Shown piece after piece: positions 23,301 to 32,579 of a stretch of 64,000 bases of DNA. The notes beneath the pieces were generated by a model. It was not told the DNA's origin. It saw only the letters and a list, made by a program, of their open reading frames with translations, and made no database searches. This DNA is from Limnanthes douglasii subsp. nivea (taxonomy: Eukaryota > Streptophyta > Magnoliopsida > Brassicales > Limnanthaceae), in contig JAUPFV010000002.1 of assembly GCA_036936605.1 (NCBI GenBank), forward strand, positions 195,695,273 to 195,759,272, given 5' to 3'. Position 1 is the first letter of the stretch. The number at the start of each line of letters is the position of its first letter. A program made the position numbers and the translations under genes.

Positions 23301-24204
23301 TATCATCCTTTATTTCAAGAAAAATATATTCTTTTCAAAACAAATTCACTAAGTTTCATTACATTATTGTTAACAATCACATCAATAACTAAGTTATTAC
23401 ATGTGAGGATCGTTTGCCAACCATAAGTCTTATTTGGTGGGTATATCGACGGTTTAATATTATATGCTAATTGAAAGATTAGATTATTTGGAGGAGAATT
23501 CATTGGTTGTGCTTATTGCAATAGTTTTGATTAATTTTGAGTCAAAATTAATGTTGGAAAACCTTTAACATCCTCATCTAAAGTCATGTTGTCATTTATA
23601 CTCTTACAACTAGCACTAATATTGGCAGTTTTAAGATATTATGCGCAACTTCCATGGCATTATACTTTTTCAAACTTTTAAAAAACAACGAAGAATAATT
23701 TATTTTATGTTATTTAACGATAAAAAATACTAATATGCAATCAATGATCATATCAGACCAACATTTTTTTCTGATAATTTTTCGAACATTTACTATGCAA
23801 CCAGCAAGTTTACCCTAACTATTTTTTTAACTTAAAAATATCGATTGAATTAAAACATAAAATGTTAACCTCTTGAAAATAAAAAATAACTATTAATACT
23901 ACATGCCATAAAAAAATCTACTTGCTGAAGAGTTATATTTTTAACTCACAGAACAAAAACTTTTTTATTTTTTAAACATGTAATCATTATATTTTTCAGT
24001 CTAAAATAAATATTATTTTACTTTTTTTTTTAATTTAAAAATAAATATTATTTTATAATCTTAATATAAATTTATTATACAATTTACGTTTTTATTTATT
24101 ATTCGTATTGTAATTTTAAATGAATAAATATTTTTTATAAAATTAAATTAAATTATTATAAAATAGACTAAATTTTAACGAAAATGTTAGCTTCTAAACA
24201 ATCA
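23301..24204. other. AT-rich non-coding spacer
   Basis: Between two oppositely oriented LINE fragments; very AT-rich from 23820 to 24170. Nothing recognisable. Confidence 0.5.
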
Positions 24205-25560
24205 TCAACAATGGAAGAAAAGAAGGCATTGACAATTCATTCTCTTAAACCATAACACAAGATCGAGACGCAAATCAAACCCTTAAAAGACCCATAGAAA
24301 TTACAGTTTGATTCAACAATAAGAAACAAATCGAACATGCAAGAAGCAAGAATAACATGCAAAGGATATTATGAAGAATAATTTTATCCTTTGGCTCAGA
24401 GAAATTCAAATACAAAGAGACAGGAGGCTACTCAGATCCAAGAAATCTTCACCAACCATATGTACAAGAAAGAGTCACCAAAAGTAGAATCAAGAAAATC
24501 TGTGAAACGAAATTAAAATCAGCAAAGGAAGATCATTTTCAGAGGTAACAAGAGTCAAGAACAAGATATTTCTACACTCAAATGAGAAAGTCCAGATAAA
24601 ATAAGACAACAAAATGGTCATTTTACACGAGTAAGATAATTCTAATCTCGTTTCCATCTCTACATTTACACTTATTCCAAAAATTTCTTTAAGTAAACCT
24701 AATTTAGAATAATTTATTATTTTTAATAATTTTAAATTATTGGCTGATATTGTGTATCACAATGATATTATAAACACTATATAATTGAACTCGAATATTT
24801 AGAAGATGTAACTAAAATATAGAAAAGAAATGTTTGGTATGTTGGCCAACATCCCTTCAGATTACTCAAATGGTATACGGGGTTCAGTTCGAAAATTGAA
24901 TTTCACATAGCCCTTGTATGGGTTTCGTTTTATAGTTTCCCATAATATATGTTCGATCAAGGTATGAGTGTACATATAATTTAAACCCTAGGTAAGCCAC
25001 TGTCTATCTGGGTTCCATAAAAAAAGCCATGATTTAACTTTTGTAAGGCGTGGTTGGACCTGAATGTTTCTCAACCATTCCCTCAAACGATATGGATATG
25101 TTTTGGTGAAGAGGAAGGATTCTCGTATAATATTTTATATGGTGAAAGACTCTCCAATTGTGTAGACTGTGACCACTTATGACATCAAATAAAATACTGT
25201 AAAAATATATTAGAACAAATAAATATGAGTAGAAAACCCTTCTACTAATACTCAAAACATAATAGATAGACCAATTTTAAATTCATCCTCTCAAAAAGAC
25301 TTTTGGATCCCAAAACAAAATCTTATAGTTAAATCTATTATTGTTAAAAACTCTTCAATTAACTCAATGGGGGAAATAAATTTAAACCAAAACAATCACC
25401 TAAACTCTAATTTTTTTAAGGAAACAAGAACTAGAAAACCTAATCAATCACTAGAAGTTAATAGGAAAATTTCAAACTTAGAAACTTTAGATCTTAGAAC
25501 AAATAATGTTTCAGGTAAAATACAAGCTCAAAATATGGGAATAAAAAAAGACAATTAAGA
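24205..25560 (+). pseudogene. LINE ORF1: DUF4283 and CCHC zinc knuckle (broken)
   Basis: A possible start MEEKKALTIHSLKP lies at 24210. The recognisable domain begins near 24841 with QHPFRLLKWYTGFSSKIEFH and ALVWVSFYSFP, then YMFDQGM, TLGKPLSI and LDLNVSQPFPQTIWICFGE. The zinc knuckle follows at about 25145-25195 as CVDCDHL.HQIKYCK: the CX2CX4HX4C spacing is kept, but a stop replaces the Gly before His. An open, Asn/Lys-rich tail runs from 25367 to 25558. About eight stops break the whole. Presumed role: RNA-binding ORF1 protein of an L1 element. Confidence 0.78.
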
Positions 25561-25812
25561 ATCACAACACTCATGTAATTCAAATTAATGAAATAATTGA
25601 AGCACTCCACACTTTAGAAGTAGGTAATATGTTCAATTCAATAAACCCTGAATTCATAAGAATAATAGATCTCTTCATTTGTCCCCATTTTTTTTGTAAT
25701 AACTAACACCAAATAAAATATAAAGAAAATAACTAAAAACTTGAAACACAAAACATGCAAACGTCATCTCAATGCAAAGATGATTCAATTGAATGACAAT
25801 AAAAGTCATTAA

Positions 25813-26175
25813 TTGGAATGCTGGGGAATTGGAAACAAGGTAACAATTCGTAGAGTAAAATCTATCATAAAATCTGAAAGAATTGATTTCATTTCCGTGC
25901 ATAAGCCAATGATCAATTTTGTATGTCTTAAACATATGATAACATCTTTAGAATTCTATTATGGTTGTTTTAACATAAATAATAAAATATGGAAGGAAGA
26001 GTTTCAGATTACAACCCCAATTGATCATGATCAAATCCTGCATTTGGGTGTAGAAAAACATTTTTTCATAAACAAACAATTCTTGATTTCATTAAAAGAA
26101 TTTAGTATGGATTTCCTAAATTTTGGAAATATCAATATTAATAGAGTTATACAATGCTTCATTCAATTACAATAA
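25813..26175 (+). pseudogene. LINE ORF2 endonuclease, N-terminal fragment
   Basis: An open 120-codon stretch starts MECWGIGNKVTIRRVKSIIK and continues SERIDFISVHKP, matching the start of L1 endonucleases (WNcRGlGn..k...vk.lik...idf.flqEtK). The catalytic Glu of QETK is changed (VHKP) and the Asn of WNCRG is changed too. Homology fades after 26000. It sits 250 bp after the ORF1 remnant, the expected spacing for ORF2. Truncated before RT. Confidence 0.75.
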
Positions 26176-26854
26176 AAAATTGTATCGATCTCTAATAAAG
26201 CTCGTGTAATAAAACTTTCGCTTTAAATTGTGTATACTATTAAAAAAATTGAAATCTATGGATAGCATGTTATAGTCCAAACTGGACCATATGTGGTTCG
26301 TACCGCAATGCTTTATAGGCTTATTATAGACTTTGGTTAAATTCTGGTAAAAAAAATGTTAAACATTCCAAAAAATAAGGCGTTTTTGAATTTTTACTAT
26401 TTTATCCTTATCCGGCGGTTGAACCATTCTCAACCGCGGGTGAGACCTTTTCACGCCTCGAGATAAGCTTCCCCACCGGCTGAGATCCTCTAAACCGGTA
26501 GGTAAAAAAAGACAATTTTGATCCGATTTTTAAATTTTGAAGCTGCTTACCATGAGGGCCCCTAATTTAACCATAGCCCTTATTATATTCAATAAAAATC
26601 TTAATTATGGTATAATTGTTTTTTAATACAATTATCTAATATCCGTAGTAGACTAAAACTATAATTTGAATCAAACCCTAATCGACACGGCAACTCATGA
26701 TCGCTTAAAAGATCCGCCACATCATACATACATCAAAAGTCGTACCAAGATCTCACTTGTTGAAGTGTGTCAACTTGTGAGTGGTGTAAAAGGACCCAAT
26801 ACCGAGATTTATTACCACGTGTCGTTCTGCACGTTGTCCTCGTTTGAAGTAGTC
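26176..26854. other. Spacer left of the hAT element, with a GC-richer island
   Basis: Mostly AT-rich, with a GC-richer island at 26408-26505 containing inverted motifs (CGGTTGA..TCAACCG and ACCGGC..AAACCGGT). An open frame at 26666-26908 runs into the hAT terminal repeat, so it is not a gene. Confidence 0.45.
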
Positions 26855-26862
26855 CCCGCCTT
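26855..26862 (+). repeat. hAT target-site duplication, left copy
   Basis: CCCGCCTT directly before the terminal TAGAGGTGTC. It matches CCCGCCGT after the right end at 7 of 8 positions. Eight bases is the normal hAT duplication length. Confidence 0.85.
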
Positions 26863-26923
26863 TAGAGGTGTCAAACGGGTTGAACCAGCACCAACCCGCA
26901 CCGTTTAAATCAGAACCACGGGT

Positions 26924-27030
26924 TGCGGTCCTGACGGGTTGCTCTTATGCGGTCCTGACGGTCTGGCGGTCCTGCCAGGTTGCAGTCCTAATGGGCCAGT
27001 TTCACAGTTAAACCGCCAGTTCAAACCACC
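26924..27030. repeat. hAT left subterminal repeat block
   Basis: Four copies of a 16-bp phrase like GCGGTCCTGACGGGTT, followed by CCTAATGGGCCAGTTTCACA and TTAAACCGCCAGTTC. The same block, in the same orientation, lies at 30866-30997. Confidence 0.9.
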
Positions 27031-27837
27031 AGACGAACCATTTATTAAGAACTGTTTACCAGTTCAAACCATCAACCAAACCATTTAACCATTTAAGAAC
27101 CTTATCAGAATATTTTATAATGTTATTTAAAATTAATTTGTAAGTGTTAATTGAATCTAATTTCAATAATTGAGATATGTACCATATACACGAGTTAATT
27201 ATTCTATTTCATGTATTTTAATTTAAATATGTTATCATTTTAATCGAAACTTTATAATCATCAATTACATTTTAAAAAAATAATTGTAATTTGATTTTGA
27301 TACGTTTGATTATATATTTATATTTATGTATTTAAGATATTTTATTTAATATTATGTAGATATTAAATAAAATAAGTACATCTACTTGTATTTCGATTAC
27401 AACTTTCAATAATTGTAAAAATATAAAAATAAAAATTTGATTGTCTTAAACAAGATATCGTAAACAATATAATTGTAAAATGATTTGTATATTGTTCTAA
27501 CATACTAGATATTTAAGATGTTATATTTAATATTATGTACATATTAAATAATATATACCTATTAGACAATTGTATTCTAATTTTAAATTATCAGGTGATT
27601 TGTATATTGTTTAGAACCGATTCGGAATCGAAATAAAAAATTATTAAAAACTTGCTAAAACTAATGTATTTTAAATAGAGAAAAGTACCGGTAAATACCT
27701 TCTCAACTATGGTATTACCCGGCGGTATCCGCTTTTTGGATAGTGTAACTTGGTACCTCAAACTGAAATTTGGACAAAAATACCCCCGACTAAAAAAAGG
27801 CGCGCGCTGGTAAAAAAAAAAACTGGTACAATTCTCA

Positions 27838-28350
27838 AAATGCGAATTGCTTGCAAATTCTCAGGATGCGAATTGCTTGCAAATTCTCAGGATGCGAATT
27901 GCTTGCAATTTCTGAACGATTCTCATGATAAGATGCGAATTGCTTGCAATTTCTGAACGATTCTCATGATAAGATGCGAATTGCTTGCAATTTCTGAACG
28001 ATTCTCATGATAAGATGCGAATTGCTTGCAACTCTCAAGATTTCTGAACGATAAAAAAAAAACTGGTACAATTCTACAATTCTCAAGATGCGAATTGCTT
28101 GCAAATTCTCAGGATGCGAATTGCTTGCAAATTCTCAGGATGCGAATTGCTTGCAATTTCTGAACGATTCTCATGATAAGATGCGAATTGCTTGCAATTT
28201 CTGAACGATTCACATGATAAGATGCGAATTGCTTGCAAATTTCTGAACGATTCTCATGATAAGATGCGAATTGCTTGCAACTCTCAGGATTTCTGAACGA
28301 TAAAAAAAAACTAGTATGAAAAAAAAAAACTGGTACAATTCTCAAGATAC
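27838..28350. repeat. Minisatellite with 26- and 41-bp units in a higher-order duplication
   Basis: Units share GATGCGAATTGCTTGCAA. A short form ends ATTCTCAG (26 bp); a long form continues TTTCTGAACGATTCTCATGA (41 bp). Short and long units alternate in the same order in two blocks (about 27838-28070 and 28071-28310), each headed by an A-run followed by ACTGGTACAATTCT. Open frames across it (27750-27956 plus, 28363-28109 minus) are products of the repeat. Confidence 0.92.
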
Positions 28351-28820
28351 GAATTGCTTGCAACTCGTGAAATTTTATTTTTAAAAAAAATCAAAAAAAA
28401 TCATAAATGGATCTAGTTTTGTTCATTTTTAAAAAACAAAAGTAATGGTACTTTCATTTATTTTTTTCTAGCTCCGAACCCGGTTCGAAAGATACGGATC
28501 TTTTAAAAATAAAATTAAAGGAAAATTAGGAAAGAAAAGGAAAGAGAAGGAAATAGAAATTTTGGATTAATAAATCTGCGATTGTAATTAACAAACAAAA
28601 TTGATTTAAATTAGAAGAGATTAATTTAGGAAATATATATATATTTTTAAGTTTTTTTCGACAAATATTAATAACTAAGTTAGTAGTATGTCTTTAATAA
28701 TTAATCGTTTAATATCAAAACCAATCATAAAAAAATAATAAAATATAAAAGCCAAATAATCAATAATTAAATAATATATGATCATTGACAATGTGCGATT
28801 CTTAGATTACTTGGGATTCT

Positions 28821-28870
28821 TTTATATAGATTGACACTTTCATCTTCAATGGTAACTATCGATGTGGGAT
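28821..28870 (-). promoter_or_regulatory. snRNA-type promoter, leftward (USE + TATA)
   Basis: On the minus strand, ATCCCACATCG (28870-28860) is an exact match to the plant snRNA upstream sequence element RTCCCACATCG. TATATAAA (28828-28821) follows with 31 bp between them. Known: Pol II snRNA promoters of plants place the TATA box about 33-34 bp from the USE, and Pol III-type promoters about ten bp closer. The spacing here fits the Pol II class. The predicted start is near 28798. No known snRNA sequence follows. Confidence 0.6.
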
Positions 28871-28985
28871 TCTTTTAAACAAAACTCCTTTCAATGGTAA
28901 GTTGGTAACTATAGATTTGGAGTTTTGTTTAAAAGAATCCCACATCTATAGTTACTACCATTAAAGAGGAGTTTTGTTTAAAAGA

Positions 28986-29035
28986 ATCCCACATCGATAG
29001 TTACCATTAAAATTGAAAGTGTCAATCTATATAAA
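28986..29035 (+). promoter_or_regulatory. snRNA-type promoter, rightward (USE + TATA)
   Basis: ATCCCACATCG at 28986-28996, then TATATAAA at 29028-29035, again with 31 bp between. This is the mirror image of the leftward promoter. The predicted start, about 30 bp after the TATA box, falls at 29058, where ACTTACC (29060-29066) occurs. Plant U1 snRNA begins ATACTTACC. Only these seven bases plus scattered matches agree, so a U1 gene cannot be claimed. Confidence 0.62.
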
Positions 29036-29058
29036 AGGAGGCACAAACACACCCTCTC

Positions 29059-29200
29059 ACTTACCAAGTCTTGGGCAACTACTTGAATGCCTAACATGGT
29101 GGTTAATAGTTAAAAATTTCGAATTAATTTTTTTAAAGTAGTCTTGGGCAACTACTTGAATGCCTAACATTTTCTTAAAATGCCTACATGGTTTTTAACA
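29059..29200 (+). other. Possible small transcript region with a duplicated segment
   Basis: Downstream of the rightward promoter. A 30-bp phrase (TCTTGGGCAACTACTTGAAT, then GCCTAACAT) occurs at about 29069-29097 and again at about 29143-29171. An A-rich tract follows at 29203. No protein frame. If the promoter works, the transcript would begin within ACTTACC. Speculative. Confidence 0.3.
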
Positions 29201-29235
29201 GTTAAAAAAAAAAATCTAAAAAAAAATTCATAAGT

Positions 29236-29270
29236 CCGGACCATCCGGGAGATCTGCCCGGATGGTCCGG
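29236..29270. repeat. GC-rich perfect hairpin, 14-bp stem
   Basis: CCGGACCATCCGGG (29236-29249), loop AGATCTG, then CCCGGATGGTCCGG (29257-29270). Further copies of GGATGGTCCG follow to 29312. It is isolated in AT-rich DNA and is followed by T-runs. Could be a terminator-like or foldback structure. Confidence 0.85.
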
Positions 29271-29919
29271 ATGGTCCGAACACGTCCGGTCTGGATGGTC
29301 CGGGAATTTTTTTTCGTTTTTTTTTAATTTTTTTTGGGGCGCACTCATAAATTCATATACTCCTCTCTACGTCCCTCTAAATCTCTCTACTTGTTCTAAA
29401 TATTCTAGAAAACTCAAATTTCTTATTTTACATATTGTAGTCCTACTTTCGGAATTGTTTGATTTTTTTTTTTTCGCAAATTGTTTCTATTTGATAAAAA
29501 CACTTAAATAACGTTGGGATAACATTATAATAGCTCAATTAAGAGCTTCGTATAATTTATCAAGTTATTTAATTGTTATAAACTTATAGTAATTTAAATT
29601 AGTTCTTTTAATTCTAATTTTATTAGTTGTTGTTAGTTGTTATTGCTTGTTGTTAGTTGTTATTGCTTGTTATTAGTTGTATTAGTTGGTATTAGTCTAA
29701 ATTTAGTTTTTATTATTTGCGATATTAATTAGTTTCGATTAGTATTTTATTGCATATTTAAAAAAAACGTTGTTTTAAGTTTTAAAATGCCTATAAATCG
29801 TAGACTTACTAATACTCACCAATCCGCTAATTTTCACTTGTAATGAATGATGTTTGTGATAACCAAAACAAATTAATACTGACCAAAATGTAATAATAAT
29901 TTTATAATCATTATTAAAA

Positions 29920-30640
29920 TTACAATAATAAAATTTAAAATTTAATATTAAAATTATAACAATATAACTTGTAATCTTTTACCATGATAAAATATGATTT
30001 TGGTTTTAAAAAATAATAAATAACATTTGTAATATTTAAAACCAAATCACAATAATAATATTCAAAATGTAATATTAAAATTATAACATTATAACTTAAA
30101 AATAATAAATAACACTTGTAATATTTAAAACCAAATCACAATAATAAAATTCAAAATGTAATATTAAAATTATAACAATATAACTTAAAAATAATAAATA
30201 ACACTTGTTATATTTAAAACCAAATCACAATAATAAAATTCAAAATGTAATATTATAACTTAAAAATAATAAATAACACTTGTAATATTTAAAACCTAAT
30301 CACAATAATAAAATTCAAAATGTCATATTAAAATTATAAAAATATAACTTAAAAATAGTAAATAACACTTGTAATATTTAAAACCAAATCACAATAATAA
30401 TATTTAAAATGTAATATTAAAATTATAACAATACAACTTGTAATATTTTTGCATGATAAAATATGATTTTGGTTTAAAAAATAATATATAACACTTGTAA
30501 TATTCAAAACCAAATCACAATAATAAAATTCAAAATGTAATATTAAAATTATAACCATAGAATTTGTAATATTTTAACATGATAAGATATAGTTTTGGTT
30601 TGTATTAGATCTAAAAACATAATAATAATATTCAAAATGT
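29920..30640. repeat. AT-rich tandem array, unit about 75-125 bp
   Basis: Seven or eight units, each with ATAACACTTGTAATATTTAA, AACCAAATCACAATAATA and TTCAAAATGTAATATTAAAA. Some units carry an extra segment with CATGATAAAATATGATTTTG. The array explains the low-complexity minus-strand open frame at 30558-30349. Confidence 0.9.
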
Positions 30641-30865
30641 GATAATAACATAAGTAATATTTAAAATTTTGGACTATATAATAATTACAACACTTAAAAT
30701 ATTAATAACCAAAACAAATTAATATTAACAAAAATGTAATAATAATTCTATAATAATATGCAATATCTCAATATTTTTTAAATATAACATTTTGGTTATA
30801 AAATAAATAAAATCAGCATAATATTTACCAATAAACCGCCGGTTTTTTACAAATAAACCGTGGTT

Positions 30866-30997
30866 TCGCAGTCCTGCCGGGTTGCAGTCCTGTCGGGTTG
30901 TTGTCCTGCCGGGTTGCAGTCCTACCGGATTGCTCCTTATGCGGTCCTGGCGGGTTGCAGTCCTAATGAGCCAGTTTCACAGATAAACCGCCAGTTC
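30866..30997. repeat. hAT right subterminal repeat block
   Basis: Five or six copies of a GCAGTCCTGCCGGGTT-like phrase, then CCTAATGAGCCAGTTTCACA and TAAACCGCCAGTTC. Directly repeated with 26924-27030. The open frame at 30860-31126 is a by-product. Confidence 0.88.
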
Positions 30998-31050
30998 TTA
31001 AACAGGGTGTCAGCTTTGAACCGTGGTTCCAGAACCATTAGACACCTCTA

Positions 31051-31058
31051 CCCGCCGT
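31051..31058 (+). repeat. hAT target-site duplication, right copy
   Basis: CCCGCCGT, one mismatch to the left copy CCCGCCTT. Confidence 0.8.
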
Positions 31059-31357
31059 TGGTCCAATTTGAGTTTTTCTACCAGGGTCTAATCGTTGTTC
31101 AGTTTACAGCAAAACGGAGTTATTAGTTTGTGTAAATGAGTCATTGCTTGCTGCAAAGAGTAAATGGTCCTCCTCCATCAATGTTATCATCAAAATATAA
31201 TTCATCGCGAGCAATACAAATTTATATTTTCAAAGTTATAATTTTAATCTCTTCTTAAACATCAAAGTGAAAGCAGTAATATTACGAGTTCATTATATTT
31301 TCACTGAAATGTCCGGTATAAATTATGGGAAATTATATAAAAACCTAACCATAAAAG

Positions 31358-31383
31358 AAAGTTTAAATTTATTTATTTTTAAA
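31358..31383 (+). repeat. Target-site duplication of the short non-LTR element, left
   Basis: AAAGTTTAAATTTATT, then TATTTTTAAA. The matching copy at 32551-32569 lacks about three bases of the AT run. Lengths near 20 bp fit target-primed reverse transcription. Confidence 0.8.
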
Positions 31384-32550
31384 GGGTTTTTAGAGAGAGA
31401 AACTCTCTTATCTCTAGAAACTCTAATAGCCAAAGCGCCGCTCTCTTTTTCTTCCTGAGCCGTTTTCCGTCTTTTAGAAACTGTGAACATCATTCTCCCT
31501 CCGATTAACCTAATGGTGTCACAACAGTAAAGAGAACCTATAATTATCGGCGTTGTGTGCGGCATGTGCGCTCTTTTCCATCACTAGCAACGTGTTTCCT
31601 CCACTATCTCCTTCACCGGAGTTTGATCGTCGTTGAAGATTTAAGCCAGGATGTCTCTTTTGTTACTGCTATTTCGATCCACATCTAGGGTTTAAAGCCG
31701 ATAATATCGCCTCAGCACCCTAAGATGACGAATTATCTTGCCACCTGGAGGGGTTTCTAGAGAGGGAAAATCTCGCATCTCTCTAGAAACCCTAATTAGG
31801 GTTTGAGACCCAGCCGCCAATAGCCATTTTTTAGGCGATTCCATCCCCTTCTTTTCTTTTATAATCTAGATTCTTCTTTTTGGAGTTTTTTAAATCTAGA
31901 GTTTATCCATTCCTCTCTTTCAAGTTATGGTCGTCTCTTTGGTAAACCTTATATTTCATTTGTTTCATCTTCCTACTTTTTGGATTTCATAGCCTTGGTT
32001 TCCAGCTCCTTTGAACAGGATTGATAAGTATCACAATTGTTGAAGATTTTACTGGCCGTGGTTTCGCCGTGAAGGTGCATCCACTAGTAAAACAGGCGAC
32101 TTCAGCGATTTCTCGGTACGTTTTTCGCGCAGTACTCTTCGATCTGAAGTCTGAGACGTTGGTTTCCATCAGATCTGAAGTCTGAGATGTAGTATCCATC
32201 AGATCTGAAGTCTCATCTGAAGTCTCAGACGATGGTTTCCATCAGATCTGAAGTTTGAGGCGTAGTATCCATCTGATCTGGTTCGTATGACGTTGTGTTT
32301 TGTGTCTGCTGCAAGATTATGTCTAGATTTTTCATAGTTGTATTTAGGCGCCAGAATCTGTCTGGGTTGTATTTCCGTATTTAGGTACTGGAATCGATTT
32401 TATTTTACTTCTGATGTATTTAGGTGCCGAAATCTTTAACGGCGGTAGTATATAGTATTTGGATGTCGGAATCTTTTTCCACCGGATATTTTGTATAACA
32501 CTGTAAATCTTTTATTATAAATTTAATGCTTTTAAAAACCAAAAAAAAAA
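31384..32550 (+). mobile_element. Short non-autonomous non-LTR element, 1.17 kb, poly(A) tail
   Basis: Starts GGGTTTTTAGAGAGAGAAAC and ends with a run of ten A after a 3' region containing TATAACACTGTAAATC. Flanked by ~20-bp duplications. The 5' phrase occurs twice: 31384-31435 and 31748-31800 (TCTAGAGAG...CTCTCTAGAAACCCTAA), suggesting two joined 5' ends. From about 32140 to 32285, an imperfect 30-bp unit (ATCAGATCTGAAGTCTGAGA) is repeated four or five times. No ORF of note. Best read as a LINE derivative made of 5' and 3' ends without ORF1/ORF2, or a long SINE. A near-consensus B box (GGTTTGAGACC at 31800) is present but may be chance. Confidence 0.75.
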
Positions 32551-32569
32551 GTTTAAATTTATTTTTTAA
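32551..32569 (+). repeat. Target-site duplication of the short non-LTR element, right
   Basis: GTTTAAATTTATTTTTTAA directly after the poly(A) run; see 31358-31383. Confidence 0.8.
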
Positions 32570-32579
32570 TAGTTAATAG

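Larger units (their letters stand above)
24205..26175 (+). mobile_element. L1-type LINE fragment (LINE-C): ORF1 and endonuclease start
   Basis: Plus-strand ORF1 (DUF4283 plus zinc knuckle) followed by the first part of the ORF2 endonuclease; RT is absent. It lies head-to-head with LINE-B across a 0.9-kb AT-rich spacer. Ends are undefined; no poly(A) tail or target duplication was found. Confidence 0.7.
28811..29038. repeat. Imperfect palindrome (foldback) of about 80-bp arms
   Basis: The left arm (about 28811-28900) and right arm (about 28955-29038) are near-perfect reverse complements. They include AAGTGTCAATCTATATAAAA and AATCCCACATCGATAG on the right and their complements on the left. Between them is a third, partial copy of the promoter motif (28931-28960). 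A transcript across it would fold into a long hairpin. Confidence 0.88.
26863..31050. mobile_element. Non-autonomous hAT-type DNA transposon, 4.19 kb
   Basis: Left end TAGAGGTGTCAAACGGG; right end, read inward on the minus strand, TAGAGGTGTCTAATGG. The terminal inverted repeat is 10 bp perfect, then degenerate. Target duplications of 8 bp flank it. Known: TA(G/A)(A/G)GGTG-type termini and 8-bp duplications are typical of plant hAT elements. No transposase or BED zinc finger is visible, so it would need a transposase in trans. The interior is unusual: a minisatellite, a palindromic promoter pair, a GC-rich hairpin and a long AT-rich tandem array, plus subterminal GGTCCTG-type repeats in direct orientation at both ends. 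Confidence 0.88.

Noticed and set aside
27838..28350. CRISPR-like appearance of regularly spaced repeats
   Set aside because: A plant nuclear context, spacers that are themselves repeated, and no cas genes. It is a minisatellite.
27750..28363. Open frames on both strands with repeated CKQFASYH / NCLQFL peptides
   Set aside because: These are translations of the minisatellite; the frame is open only because the units lack stops.
29058..29230. A complete U1 snRNA gene
   Set aside because: Only the first seven bases match. The Sm site, stem-loops and 3' box were not found.
30860..31126. Open frame of 88 codons near the right end of the hAT element
   Set aside because: It covers the subterminal repeats and crosses the terminal repeat and target duplication, so it is not a gene.
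31793..31815. Pol III B box (GGTTTGAGACC) making 31384-32550 a tRNA-derived SINE
   Set aside because: No A box at a sensible distance, and the site is 410 bp from the 5' end.
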